Assembly: GCA_016195385.1 (NCBI GenBank)
Contig: JACPZS010000126.1
Location: 1 to 43,790, forward strand
DNA length: 43,790 nucleotides
Source: Verrucomicrobiota bacterium
Lineage (GTDB): Bacteria; Verrucomicrobiota; Verrucomicrobiia; Limisphaerales; JACPZS01
Reading direction: 5' to 3'
Below, one piece after another: positions 15,801 to 24,071 of the stretch (positions are counted from its first letter, which is position 1; every line of letters begins with the position of its first letter). The notes beneath the pieces were generated by a model that searched no databases, was not told where the DNA came from, and worked only from the letters and a program-made list of their open reading frames with translations. Position numbers and translations under genes: made by a program.

Positions 15801-17838
15801 TCGCCGCCGCGATCGGGCCGGTGCGGGTGTTGAGGTAAACCTCCACAAAACGCGTGCGCGAGGAGTAGCGGCCCATGTCGCGACTGAGCTGATGGATGAA
15901 GGGATTGTGAATCAGCACAGGTTCGAATTCATTCGGCGCGTAGAGCACCCAGTCGGATTCCGCGGGCAGGCCGAGGATTTCGTGATGCAGGTCGCGCTCG
16001 AACTCGTCACGAAATTCGACCGCCAAGCTTATTTTGGGCAACCCGAGCGTGCTCGAGCCACGCAGGTTTATCGCGGCGCGCGTCGCAAGCGTTGGCGGGC
16101 TGCGGAGCGAAGTCACGCCGTTGACCGGCTCGTAAACGGAGATGTGCGCAAAGGTGGGACGCGTCGCGCTGGGCGCGCCTTTGCCGAGATCGTGGATGAT
16201 CAACACTGGCAAGTCCGACGCAAAATCCACGACATTGTTGCTCAATAACAAATAGCTCTCGCTGCGTGGCGGACTGGGGAACAAACCGTTTTCAAAGGCA
16301 CGCGCGCGGACCTGCACGCTGTCGCCGATGCGAAGCGGCGCGACATAGGCGGGTGAGGAGTTCGTCGGCAGACTGCCGTCGAGCGTGTACCGGATGACGG
16401 CGTTGCTGGACTCTGTGGTCAAGGCGAGATCGAACGGTTGAATGACCGTCCCGCTTGCGCGAGAGAATTTGATTTCCGCCGCGAAGCCTGGACCGCTCGC
16501 CGTGTTGGGCGCGCCGGGCGTCGGCTGCGTGAAGAAGCCCAGAATTTGCGGCGCGCCAGGGACGCGTCCGTAGGAGACATCGAGCGATTGTGCCGGATAG
16601 CCGGGAGCGAAATCGGAAATCACCTTGCCCGCCGGTGAAACTAGCGCGAGGTAGCCGCCTTTGGGTGGGAGTTTGAAATTCGTGTGCAGGCGGCTGGTGA
16701 CATTGGTGCGATTTTTTGCCGAGGCGAAAATGACGAAGTAACTGTTTGCCGTCAGTTCGATTTCCGGCACCCGCCATTTGATGAGATTGGCCGCGTCGTC
16801 GGTGAGGAACCAGCCGTCGAGACTCGCTGGCGTCGTGCCCGCGTTGAACAACTCGATCCAATCCGAACTGTCCCCATCTTCGTCGTGCAGCGTGCGCTTG
16901 TTGTCCGCCATGAACTCGGAGATGAACACGTCCGGCGACGGGCTGTTCGCGTCGAGTTGGTAACTCCAGTTTCCGCCTGCAAACGGATGCGCCGAGCCGG
17001 TGCGATCCGTAATGCCGTGATTTGCGCGCCACGCGATTTGCACCGGGCCGTCCGCCGGCTCCGGAAATGAAAACACGAATTTCCCCTGGGCGACTTCGAT
17101 GACGTTGGTCGCGCCAAGGCCGTTGATCAACAAGTCTTCCGCGTCCACGCCGTTCACGGTCTCATCGAAATGGACTTCCACGGACACCAACTCGCGCACC
17201 GTGCTCCCTGGCTCCGGGATGATATTTTCGACGACCGGCGGCGCGGAATCAATCGTCGCCGTGAGCGAGGTATCGAAAGCAAAGTCGGCGCTCGCGGTGA
17301 GGGAAGCGTTGAACGCCTGAACGGCGAGCGTGTTTTCGCCCGTGATGAGAAACGCGCTCGGATTCGCAATGGAAAAATTCTCCGTCGCCGGCAAGCCCGG
17401 CAGCGCGCCCGTGGCCGTCGCATTGAACGCCAGCTCGCCCTCGGGGACATTGTAGCGAACGACTTCGCGGCCGTTGATCCACGCGATGAAACCATCATCG
17501 CTCAACGCTTCGAACTGCAACTCCGCGACGTTGCCGGGCACGGGCACGCTAAATTTGCGGCGCAGAAAAACGCTCGTGTAACTGCCCGGCATGTCGGTGA
17601 GTTGCGTGCCATTCAATGGCAGGCCAAAGTAAAATGGCGCGTCTCCGGATTGCCAGGGCGAGTCGTCGAAGTTGAGTTGACGCCATGCCGACGTGTCCGG
17701 CGTCGAAGCTTCCGAGCGGCCGGGGAACAATTTCCACTGTGTGTGCGCCGGGACGAGTTCCACGGCGGGCGTCATCGCTGCCGAGAGGACAATCATCGCA
17801 AAGCAGAGCAATCGGGCAAGGGCGCGAAAATAATTCAT
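12853..17838 (-). CDS. Giant secreted CotH/lamin-tail protein
   Basis: A 1,661-residue protein with a signal peptide (RALARLLCFAMIVLSAAMTP near the N-terminus). Approximate order: N-terminal beta-sandwich regions to residue 300; lamin-tail domain 302-410; chitobiase C-terminal-like domain 449-525 (RYTLDGSLPTNSS); CotH kinase-like domain 536-916 with RGSSTLGLPKISLAVEF, YVLEEKIKIGKHRIDIDKLE and WDFDRALGSTDGRD; second chitobiase-like domain 945-1015 (YFTLDGSDPRLPQG); lamin-tail domains near 1040-1145, 1208-1283 and 1349-1432; thrombospondin-3-like Ca-binding repeats near 1533-1580 (DADTDGDGLPDRWE, DPDNDGFNNWQEF); and a final beta domain ending RFYRVKLP. CotH in Bacillus is an atypical secreted protein kinase; some of its active-site residues appear conserved here. 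The likely role is at the cell surface, perhaps in adhesion or matrix. It is divergent from the gene at 17959. Confidence 0.92.
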   Translation of the reverse strand: MNYFRALARLLCFAMIVLSAAMTPAVELVPAHTQWKLFPGRSEASTPDTSAWRQLNFDDSPWQSGDAPFYFGLPLNGTQLTDMPGSYTSVFLRRKFSVPVPGNVAELQFEALSDDGFIAWINGREVVRYNVPEGELAFNATATGALPGLPATENFSIANPSAFLITGENTLAVQAFNASLTASADFAFDTSLTATIDSAPPVVENIIPEPGSTVRELVSVEVHFDETVNGVDAEDLLINGLGATNVIEVAQGKFVFSFPEPADGPVQIAWRANHGITDRTGSAHPFAGGNWSYQLDANSPSPDVFISEFMADNKRTLHDEDGDSSDWIELFNAGTTPASLDGWFLTDDAANLIKWRVPEIELTANSYFVIFASAKNRTNVTSRLHTNFKLPPKGGYLALVSPAGKVISDFAPGYPAQSLDVSYGRVPGAPQILGFFTQPTPGAPNTASGPGFAAEIKFSRASGTVIQPFDLALTTESSNAVIRYTLDGSLPTNSSPAYVAPLRIGDSVQVRARAFENGLFPSPPRSESYLLLSNNVVDFASDLPVLIIHDLGKGAPSATRPTFAHISVYEPVNGVTSLRSPPTLATRAAINLRGSSTLGLPKISLAVEFRDEFERDLHHEILGLPAESDWVLYAPNEFEPVLIHNPFIHQLSRDMGRYSSRTRFVEVYLNTRTGPIAAANYFGIYVLEEKIKIGKHRIDIDKLEPEHINPPEVTGGYAFKVDRTGPGESGFVGAGQQMVYVDPNERTIKLAARAPQRQYLKDFFAEFGKALGAADWTDSQLGYPAYFDVDAGVDFHVLEVLSGNVDAMVLSTYLHKPRNGKITYGPHWDFDRALGSTDGRDQNPRNWNTGPFFGTGWWTRLLRDPDFWQKWIDRYQELRETHLSRTNMNALIDRLTDEVRQAQPRERKRWKIGLRGGTYQSEIDRMKNWLSNRVDYIDQQIAQPPALSAGGGLVAPGSIVSILVQTNATVYFTLDGSDPRLPQGNISLNATVYSEPIRIEASARLVARAFNSKVRQRNGPPLSSPWSRAIAATFTVAPPPLIVTEIMFHPAASASSTNTATDFEFIELKNSSTSPVNLAGYRFTDGIQFAFSATSGVSALAPGERVLVAKNRAAFVSRYPAITNVVGDFTGSLAQSGERLRLEGPLQQPIVDFTFAGDWFPLADGFGFSLVLADETIPSSELGAQSSWRLSANVGGSPGQIDPMPVSLPPIFINEVRSNPGATELDALELYNPNAQPIDVTGWFLSDDFRTPKKFRIPPTSIDANAYVVFDTSDFQTAGATGFAFSKFGDEAYVFSADANGNLTGWFHGFQFGAVETSATLGRHVNSVGEDFLVEQTRPSLGVTNAGPRVGPVVISEIMFAPALNGLAQNSLDEFIELQNLSTEAVVLYDPAHPENTWRLRGAVDFDFPAGTILPAKSYLVVVSFDPLADENAAAAFRARYGLELTAPLVGPWQGQLDNAGDEIKLRRSGVPEIRAAANGLEVPQVLVERIAFRAGAPWPTNAAGTGLALVRRDTAAFGDDPANWFAAPPSPGDADTDGDGLPDRWEIANGLDPFSAAGENGALADPDNDGFNNWQEFLAGTSPQDAGSLFQIEAARLLTGELSLQFNTVPGRRYTIQFRDNFNSGAWQLLRTFIAPPGSNSGSVTDATANATRFYRVKLP

Positions 17839-17958
17839 GGCAAAGTTGGTGGAGACGTTACTGAAGACAGCGGGGATGCCAAGCGCGATTCACGCGCGCC
17901 GCAAGAAATGCGTTGCCGAGGCTCCGCAAATCTTTCATAAGTGGGCGAAACCAATTCC

Positions 17959-18279
17959 ATGGAAACCGAGTCGTTTCAGGCCAGCCGGTGGACGCGCGGG
18001 AATTTCCTTTTCCCCACGGTCATCGAAGTGACGGACAAGGCGGTCATCCGCCGCAAGCGTTCCTGGTTCAGCCAGGATGAGATCAGCATCAGCATCCACA
18101 AAGTCGCGTCCGTGCATTTGAAGACCGGTTTGATTTGGTGCGACATCTTGATCGAGTCATCGGGTGGTTCGGACCCGCTCGCCAGCCATGGCCATCGCAA
18201 AAACGACGGCCGCCGTATCAAGGAATTGATCGAACAGCTTCAGTCTGAGTCGCAGAACCGAGACCGCTCCGAACCATGA
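17959..18279 (+). CDS. Small PH-like domain protein, hypothetical
   Basis: A 106-residue protein with no signal peptide. The core GNFLFPTVIEVTDKAVIRRK, then FSQDEISISIHKVASVHLKTG and WCDILIES looks like the strand pattern of bacterial PH-domain (bPH/YdbT-like) proteins, ending in a helix (GRRIKELIEQLQSE). The call rests on pattern only. I preferred the ATG at 17959 over a GTG at 17941. The stop overlaps the start of the FG-GAP gene by four bases (ATGA), so the two are co-translated even though one product is probably cytoplasmic and the other secreted. Confidence 0.65.
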   Translation: METESFQASRWTRGNFLFPTVIEVTDKAVIRRKRSWFSQDEISISIHKVASVHLKTGLIWCDILIESSGGSDPLASHGHRKNDGRRIKELIEQLQSESQNRDRSEP

Positions 18280-19478
18280 AAACATTTGGCAGAATTTGCA
18301 GAAACACTTGGATGGTTGCCTTGTTCACGCTGCCCGGCTTGGCGGCGGTCGCCGGCGAAATCCCGACGCCGATATTCCGAACCGTGGACGTGGACACCAA
18401 AATCGAAATCGGCTACGGCGTCACTGTTGCGGACGTGGACGGCGACAAAAAGCCCGACATCGTCCTCGCCGACAAAAATCAAATCGTCTGGTACCGCAAT
18501 CCGACGTGGGAGAAATTCGTCATCGCCGAGAAACTGACGCAGTTGGATAACGTCTGCGTCGCGGCGGCGGACATTGATGGCGATGGCAAGGCGGAAATCG
18601 CCGTCGGCGCGGGCTGGAATCCCAACGACACCGTCAACAGCGGCGCTTTGTTTTACCTGCTGCCTCCGGCGGATCGCACCCAAAGATGGGAACCCGTGCC
18701 GCTACCGTTCGAGCCGACGATGCACCGCATTCGCTGGGCGCGGAACGCGCAAGGGACATTCGATCTGATTTCCGTTCCACTGCATGGCCGGGGCAACAAA
18801 GACGCCGCTGGCGTCGGCGTGAAGATTATTGCCTACCGCAAACCCACCGATCCGAAGCAGCCTTGGAAACTCACCGTGCTCGACGAGTCGTTGCACAAGA
18901 CACACAATTTTGAGCCTTTAATTTCCCGCGACGGAATCGCCCGCAAAATTCTGATCGCGAGCAAGGAAGGTGTTTTCTCAATCAATGGTGTGGGTCAAAA
19001 ATTTAAACCCAAGCAATACTCTGGCTCTGAAAACGGAGGAGCCGGTGAAATTCGTGTCGGAACGCTGCTTGGTGGGAAGCGTTTTCTTGCTACCATCGAA
19101 CCAATGCACGGGACAAATTTGGTTGTGAATGTTGCCTCGCCAATGCTCGACGCCGGTGCTGAGTGGACTCGCCATGTACTCGACTCGACGCTCGTGGATG
19201 GCCATGCGCTCGCTTGCGGCGATCTGCTTGGCTTGGGGAGCGATCAAATCGTCGTCGGCTGGCGGGCGATGGGCAAGCCAGGTGTCAAAGTCGGCATCAA
19301 GCTGTTCGCGCCGGTGGACCCGCAAGGGCGGCAATGGCGCGAATTCCTCATCGATGACAACACGATGGCGTGCGAAGACCTTTGCCTCGCGGATTTGAAC
19401 GGCGACGGCAAACCGGACATCATCGCCGCCGGTCGCGGCACCAAGAACGTGAAAGTTTATTTCAACCAACGGCAGTGA
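18276..19478 (+). CDS. Secreted FG-GAP/VCBS repeat protein
   Basis: A 400-residue protein with a signal peptide (NTWMVALFTLPGLAAVAG). It carries calcium-binding FG-GAP/VCBS-type loops: DVDGDKKPDIVLAD near residue 53, DIDGDGKAEIAVG near 100 and DLNGDGKPDIIAAG near 375, interspersed with WYRNPTW-type blades. The whole is predicted to form a beta-propeller outside the cytoplasm. Such proteins in Verrucomicrobia often accompany surface carbohydrate or adhesion functions; the ligand is unknown. It overlaps the PH-like gene by four bases. Confidence 0.88.
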   Translation: MKTFGRICRNTWMVALFTLPGLAAVAGEIPTPIFRTVDVDTKIEIGYGVTVADVDGDKKPDIVLADKNQIVWYRNPTWEKFVIAEKLTQLDNVCVAAADIDGDGKAEIAVGAGWNPNDTVNSGALFYLLPPADRTQRWEPVPLPFEPTMHRIRWARNAQGTFDLISVPLHGRGNKDAAGVGVKIIAYRKPTDPKQPWKLTVLDESLHKTHNFEPLISRDGIARKILIASKEGVFSINGVGQKFKPKQYSGSENGGAGEIRVGTLLGGKRFLATIEPMHGTNLVVNVASPMLDAGAEWTRHVLDSTLVDGHALACGDLLGLGSDQIVVGWRAMGKPGVKVGIKLFAPVDPQGRQWREFLIDDNTMACEDLCLADLNGDGKPDIIAAGRGTKNVKVYFNQRQ

Positions 19479-19618
19479 GTTGACCGACCGTAAGCGGGTG
19501 TGCCGCCAGACGCACAGTTCCCAGCGCATCCGCAGTGTGTTATCCAACTGCGAAATTTGAATCCAAAAGATTGACGAAAAAGAAACAACTTTGTAGTTTT
19601 CGCGAAACCAGCAATCGA

Positions 19619-20524
19619 ATGCACAACCAAATGCCTATGAAAAATGAATGTTCTTCTCGACCAACGGCCCAGCCGATTTGGTCGAAACTGTGTCTGGGTT
19701 TTACCCTGATTGAACTTCTCGTCGTCATCGCGATTATCGCGATTCTCGCCAGCATGCTCCTGCCGGCGCTCGCCAAGTCCAAAACCAAAGCCCAGGGCAT
19801 CCTTTGTTTGAGCAACAACAAGCAAATGGGTCTGGCTTGGGTAATGTTTGCGGACGATAACAACGATGTGCTCGTCGGCGATTTGGATGGCGGCGATGTC
19901 TCCGTCGGCAGCAATTCCAACAAGACTTGGGTACTGGGCTGGGTGGATACCGGCTATGGCACCACGATTTCCGGTGTTCAAGGCGGCACATCGAACACCA
20001 ACTTGCTGGTGCTGACGACTTATTCTCCTCTCGGTCGATACATCGGCGGCGCGTCCGGCGTTTACAAATGCCCCGGCGATCGCAGCAAGTGTAGGAATGG
20101 CAGCGGGGCGCCGCGAGTTCGCTCCATTTCCATGAATGGTTACCTTGGCGACCGTGGTGGTCCCTTCACCGCCGGCTACCGACAATTCAAAAAGACATCG
20201 GATTTGACCGCGCCCGGGCCGTCCAAGACTTGGGTCTTTATCGATGAACGCGAAGACAGCATCAACGATGGCTGGTTCGCCGTGGACATGACCGGATACG
20301 ACCCTGATAATCCGCGTGCTTACAATATGGTTGACTGGCCGGCTTCCTATCACAACAGCGCGTGCGGATTTTCCTTTGCGGACGGCCATGCCGAAGTCCA
20401 CAAATGGGTCGATGGTCGCACCAGGCCCGCACTGAACAAGTTAGGCGGGACTCAGTCCAACAACAAAGATATTGGCTGGCTGCAAGATCATACGAGCGGA
20501 AAAGTGCTTAACCCGACTCGCTGA
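19619..20524 (+). CDS. Type II secretion/pilin-like protein with prepilin signal
   Basis: About 301 residues. A prepilin peptidase site sits before [20 protein letters not shown], a hydrophobic N-terminal helix, followed by [20 protein letters not shown]. The C-terminal [11 protein letters not shown] matches the H-x9-DG tail of the large verrucomicrobial/planctomycete pseudopilin-like family (DUF1559 relatives). Cleavage would leave a mature protein beginning with Phe and anchored by its helix in the inner membrane or assembled into a pseudopilus. Starts at 19619, 19631 and 19637 are all possible, and a GTG at 19535 is in frame; 19637 (MKNECSS) gives the most usual leader length. These proteins are often present in dozens of copies per genome and their role is unclear. 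A terminator follows. Confidence 0.88.
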   Translation: MHNQMPMKNECSSRPTAQPIWSKLCLGFTLIELLVVIAIIAILASMLLPALAKSKTKAQGILCLSNNKQMGLAWVMFADDNNDVLVGDLDGGDVSVGSNSNKTWVLGWVDTGYGTTISGVQGGTSNTNLLVLTTYSPLGRYIGGASGVYKCPGDRSKCRNGSGAPRVRSISMNGYLGDRGGPFTAGYRQFKKTSDLTAPGPSKTWVFIDEREDSINDGWFAVDMTGYDPDNPRAYNMVDWPASYHNSACGFSFADGHAEVHKWVDGRTRPALNKLGGTQSNNKDIGWLQDHTSGKVLNPTR

Positions 20525-20544
20525 CCCACTACTGAATCATTTCC

Positions 20545-20577
20545 AAGCCCGCGCCCCAATGCGCGGGCTTATTTTTT
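20545..20577 (+). terminator. Rho-independent terminator after the pseudopilin gene
   Basis: A perfect 10-base stem, AAGCCCGCGC paired with GCGCGGGCTT, with a six-base loop (CCCAAT) is followed by ATTTTTT. It lies 21 bases after the stop of the pseudopilin-like gene. This is the clearest intrinsic terminator in the window. Confidence 0.9.
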
Positions 20578-20717
20578 AGCGGCAGGCTTTGGAATCAATT
20601 GCGGCTCGTGCAATTGGGCGATGGATCGCAGGGGTCAGTGCGCTTCATGAAGCTGGTGGCACAGGACAACAAAGCTCAACCGATTTGCCGTTTTGGGCGC
20701 GGCTCGTAGAATTTCGC

Positions 20718-21737
20718 TCAAGCCTGTTTACGGATGTTCACCCAGGTGTGGACGTGCGGCGCGCCGCGGAAGTACCAGACCATCGACGGCCCTTCGAGCT
20801 GCCACACGTCCCAGACACCGTCCTTGCCGATGTCGTCGTTTTTGTAAAAAGCCATGTGCAAGTTGTCGAAGCCGCTGGCCTTGATTAGTTTCATGGCTTC
20901 GTCGGCGTCGGCTTTGCGGAAAGGCGCGAGCAGATCGGCGAGCACTTTGTGGACGTGCTCTTTCTGATCGCGGGACAATTCGGTGAGCGGGATGCCGGGC
21001 AACCCTGTCTTCTTGCCGGAGAGTTTGACGGTCTCTGTGCCGTGCTCTTCGCGGCCGTCACCGAGCAGTGCGAGGGATCGTTGTTTACCATTGAGCATTT
21101 GGAAGACTTCGTTCGCGCGGCGAGCTTGATACCAATAAATGTTGCCTGCGTGGTCGGCCTTCTCGTTGTCGCTCTTGGCCGCGTGGCCGTAGAAAATGGG
21201 ACCGCCGAAAGCCGCACCCGCCACCGAGTCGCCGTCGCAGCGCCGCGTCACATGCCGACCCGAGAGCACGAACTCGAATTTGCCGTGCCCCGGCTCGCCA
21301 AAGAGCGCGATGGCGCAGCCGCCGAACCCCGCCTTGCCGCCGTCGTGCTCGACTTGTTGGAGCACGCGCTCCGCGTACTCCGGGCTGTGGAGTTTTAGGA
21401 AGATTTCCCGGATCATCGCTTGTTGCTCCGCGTTGTAGAAACTTGCGACGGTCTTGTCGGTGATCTGCCAGTTGTTATCGACCTTCGAGCGCAACGGGTG
21501 GTCGAACGGAAACGCCACGGCGCGGCGCTGTTCTTCGCTGAGGCTTTTGTAGAGCGTGGCGACGAGTGTTTCGGAAGTCGTTTTCGCGCCGGAGCGCGTC
21601 GCGGTATGGAATCCAGCCGCGGCGGGCAATACGCCGCTCGCGGCGGCGGCCAGACTTGCGGCGGTGGTTTTTAGAAAAGTGCGGCGAGTGACTTCGGAAC
21701 AGCACTCGCACGAGGCGATGGAAGTTTTTGTGGTCAT
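20718..21737 (-). CDS. DUF3500 protein, Tat-exported
   Basis: A 339-residue protein with a twin-arginine signal (TRRTFLKTTAASLAAAASG, residues about 18-36), then the DUF3500 domain across nearly the whole mature part. Family-like segments include SLSEEQRRAVAFPFDHPLR, the histidine-rich GEPGHGKFEFVLSGRHVTRR and the near-C-terminal VWQLEGPSMVWYFRGAPHVH, whose conserved histidines suggest metal binding. Export to the periplasm is likely. The biochemical function of the family is not established. Monocistronic by position: the upstream gene on the same strand starts over 2 kb away and ends about 100 bases before this one begins. Confidence 0.88.
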   Translation of the reverse strand: MTTKTSIASCECCSEVTRRTFLKTTAASLAAAASGVLPAAAGFHTATRSGAKTTSETLVATLYKSLSEEQRRAVAFPFDHPLRSKVDNNWQITDKTVASFYNAEQQAMIREIFLKLHSPEYAERVLQQVEHDGGKAGFGGCAIALFGEPGHGKFEFVLSGRHVTRRCDGDSVAGAAFGGPIFYGHAAKSDNEKADHAGNIYWYQARRANEVFQMLNGKQRSLALLGDGREEHGTETVKLSGKKTGLPGIPLTELSRDQKEHVHKVLADLLAPFRKADADEAMKLIKASGFDNLHMAFYKNDDIGKDGVWDVWQLEGPSMVWYFRGAPHVHTWVNIRKQA

Positions 21738-21841
21738 GGTCGAACCCTAGCAATGAGCCGCGCGCTGGCAAGTGTTTTGGGCGCCGTGTCGCCATTCAGT
21801 CGAAGAGGATCAATTGCTGCTGGCGATTTTGACGCTGCGGC

Positions 21842-23884
21842 CTACCATTTCACAGATTCGAGATATTTCAAACTCTGCGGAATTTGCTCGATGGCTTCGA
21901 CCGCTTCGTCCTCGATGAAGTAGTGCTGCACGCCAGCGCGGCGGGCGGCCTGCAACACCGCCGGCCAGTTCACCTGCCCGGTACCGATGGTCACGCTGTC
22001 GGCGTCCGGCGCGCTGCCGGTGAGATTGCCCACCGCGCCTTTCCGCCAATCTTTCACGTGCATGAGCGCGAATCGGCGGCCGTATTTGTTCAACAACTTC
22101 ACGGGATCCGCTCCGCCATGCGCAACCCAAAAGACATCCATCTCGAAGGAAACGAATTCCGGCTTCGTTTCCGCGACGAGCAGATCGAAGAGCGTGCCTT
22201 TGCCGAACGGTTGGAATTCATAACCGTGCGGGTGATACGCGAAGCGCAAGCCAGCCGCTTTCAATTTTTTGCCCGCGTCGTTGAAAACCCTGATGGCTTC
22301 GCGGCAATTTTGTTCGTTGAATTTTCCTTTCTCGTGCGGAATCCAGCCCACGACGACGAAGCGCGCGCCAAAGTCGTGGGCGGTTTTGATGACGCTCGCC
22401 GGATCGTCGCGGAGTTTCTTGTAGTCCGCGAACACGCTGACGGTGTGGAGGCCGGCGGCGTCGAGCATTTTGCGAAAGCGCTCGTTGCCGTAGCCGTAAT
22501 TGCCGCCGCCTTCGACCTCGACAAATCCAAACTCGCGCACGTGCTCGATCGCGAGCGGGACGTTTTTCTGAAAATGATGCCGCAGGCTGTAGAGCTGCAA
22601 GCCGAGCGGCCCTTTGAAACTGCGGCCCGTGCCAACGCGACGTCGCGGACCGGTGCCATTGTTGAGAAAGACATCCACGCGCGGCGCGTCCCAATTGTAG
22701 GGCTTGGCGAGAAGATCCAAATCACCATCGCCATCGAGATCGGCCAGCCGGCCTTCGTGCCAGCCAAAACCGCTGGTGACTTCGGTCTTGCGAAAATTGC
22801 CCCGGCCGTCTCCAAAAAAAATCCAACCCTTGGCGTTGGGATAATTGGCCTCCGGATTTTTCTCAACCCACTTCGCCATCTCGCCGGTGAAAATGTCGAG
22901 TTTGCCGTCGCCATCGACGTCGCCGATTTCGAGCGTGTGGCCATGCACCATTTCGACTAGCGCGTGGCCGATCCAGTCCGCGCCGTTCGTTGGACTGCCG
23001 GTGCATTCGTACCACTTCAACTCGCCGGAGCCATCGCCGGGAGCGATGACAATTTGCGGATACTTGCCGCCACGTTTGAAAAAGCCCGCTTTGATCCGGC
23101 CGCCGATGGTGCCGACCTTCACGGGCAGCCAGTTCGTGCCGCCAAGGTGTTTGAACCAGTAATTGCCGGCGAGCAGATCGGCGCGGCCATCCTGATCGAT
23201 GTCAAAAGCGCTCGCGCCCTCGGCGTACTTGAACGCGCCGCTGGCATCGCCACGATCGCCGGCTTCGCCGTTGAAGACCACTTCGCGCGGCCACGAGCCG
23301 GCCTTCGGATCATTCGGAATCTCGGCGAGGAACAGCGTCTTGGCCTGTTGATTCCAAAACACGAGTTGCGGTTTGCCCGTGCCCTTGAAGTCGCCGAAGA
23401 CCTGGTCGTGATGTTGATGCTGGCCGTCGTTTTTGATCACGTGGCGCTTCCACGGAACATTCGGATCAAAATTCGGAAACGGGTTTTCCCACCACCAGAG
23501 GTTTGGCCCCTGCCAGTCGTTGCCCCAGACCAGATCGAGATCACCGTCACCGTCGATGTCATAAAACGCGCCGCCAGCTTCGAGCGGCAAGAACTCTTTC
23601 TCGATCACGTAACGATTCCAGCCTTTCTCCGAGCGGCGATACCAGACAAGCACGGGTGCCTTGGCGCGGAAGCTCAGGACGAAATCATTCACGCCGTCGT
23701 GGTCAAGATCCACAACGAGCGAACCGGTCTGCTGCGTGGACTCACCAGGAACAGGTAGCTCGCCCTTTTTGCTGGAAAGCTGTTGCCATTTGATTTCAGC
23801 AGCGTGGACGCGCGGCGCGGGAAATGATGCTACCAGCGACAGCAGCAGCGCCGTGACGAAAATCCGATGCCACCGAATTGCCAT
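21842..23884 (-). CDS. FG-GAP repeat protein fused to a sugar isomerase/epimerase-like TIM barrel
   Basis: About 680 residues with a signal peptide (MAIRWHRIFVTALLLSLVAS). I chose the ATG at 23884 because it gives a clean signal peptide; one at 23947 is also possible. Residues 30-420 form an FG-GAP/VCBS propeller with calcium loops (DLDHDGVNDFVLSF, DIDGDGDLDLVWG, DVDGDGKLDIFTG, DLDGDGDLDLLAK). From about residue 430 (KGPLGLQLYSLRHHFQK) to the end it is an AP-endonuclease-2/xylose-isomerase-type TIM barrel. Candidate metal ligands are in VEVEGGG, YHPHGYEF, FEMDVFW, LMHVKDW and YFIEDEA. Such barrels normally act on sugars as isomerases or epimerases. Being exported and tied to a propeller suggests periplasmic sugar processing. 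It is divergent from the Hsp70 gene. Confidence 0.85.
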   Translation of the reverse strand: MAIRWHRIFVTALLLSLVASFPAPRVHAAEIKWQQLSSKKGELPVPGESTQQTGSLVVDLDHDGVNDFVLSFRAKAPVLVWYRRSEKGWNRYVIEKEFLPLEAGGAFYDIDGDGDLDLVWGNDWQGPNLWWWENPFPNFDPNVPWKRHVIKNDGQHQHHDQVFGDFKGTGKPQLVFWNQQAKTLFLAEIPNDPKAGSWPREVVFNGEAGDRGDASGAFKYAEGASAFDIDQDGRADLLAGNYWFKHLGGTNWLPVKVGTIGGRIKAGFFKRGGKYPQIVIAPGDGSGELKWYECTGSPTNGADWIGHALVEMVHGHTLEIGDVDGDGKLDIFTGEMAKWVEKNPEANYPNAKGWIFFGDGRGNFRKTEVTSGFGWHEGRLADLDGDGDLDLLAKPYNWDAPRVDVFLNNGTGPRRRVGTGRSFKGPLGLQLYSLRHHFQKNVPLAIEHVREFGFVEVEGGGNYGYGNERFRKMLDAAGLHTVSVFADYKKLRDDPASVIKTAHDFGARFVVVGWIPHEKGKFNEQNCREAIRVFNDAGKKLKAAGLRFAYHPHGYEFQPFGKGTLFDLLVAETKPEFVSFEMDVFWVAHGGADPVKLLNKYGRRFALMHVKDWRKGAVGNLTGSAPDADSVTIGTGQVNWPAVLQAARRAGVQHYFIEDEAVEAIEQIPQSLKYLESVKW

Positions 23885-24071
23885 GCTGCGAAGAATTTCG
23901 CGCGCAAAAACACCGTCGATGGAAAAGTGTTTGAAGAATGGATTCATGTGGCAAGCATGATGGAAGCGGGAGAAATTTGCATCCGCAATTTTTGCAAACC
24001 GGCGGCACGCACAAAAGATCCAACCCATCTTCGGCTTCCCTCGCGCTTGGTTCGCGTGGCAGCATCCTCGC

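Noticed and set aside
15921-15935. A GGTTCGAATTC sequence like a tRNA T-arm
   Set aside because: It lies inside the CotH coding region and no acceptor or anticodon stem can be drawn around it.
15358-16248. A 296-codon forward frame inside the CotH gene
   Set aside because: Antisense shadow of a well-supported domain; high-G+C codon bias opens long reverse frames throughout this window.
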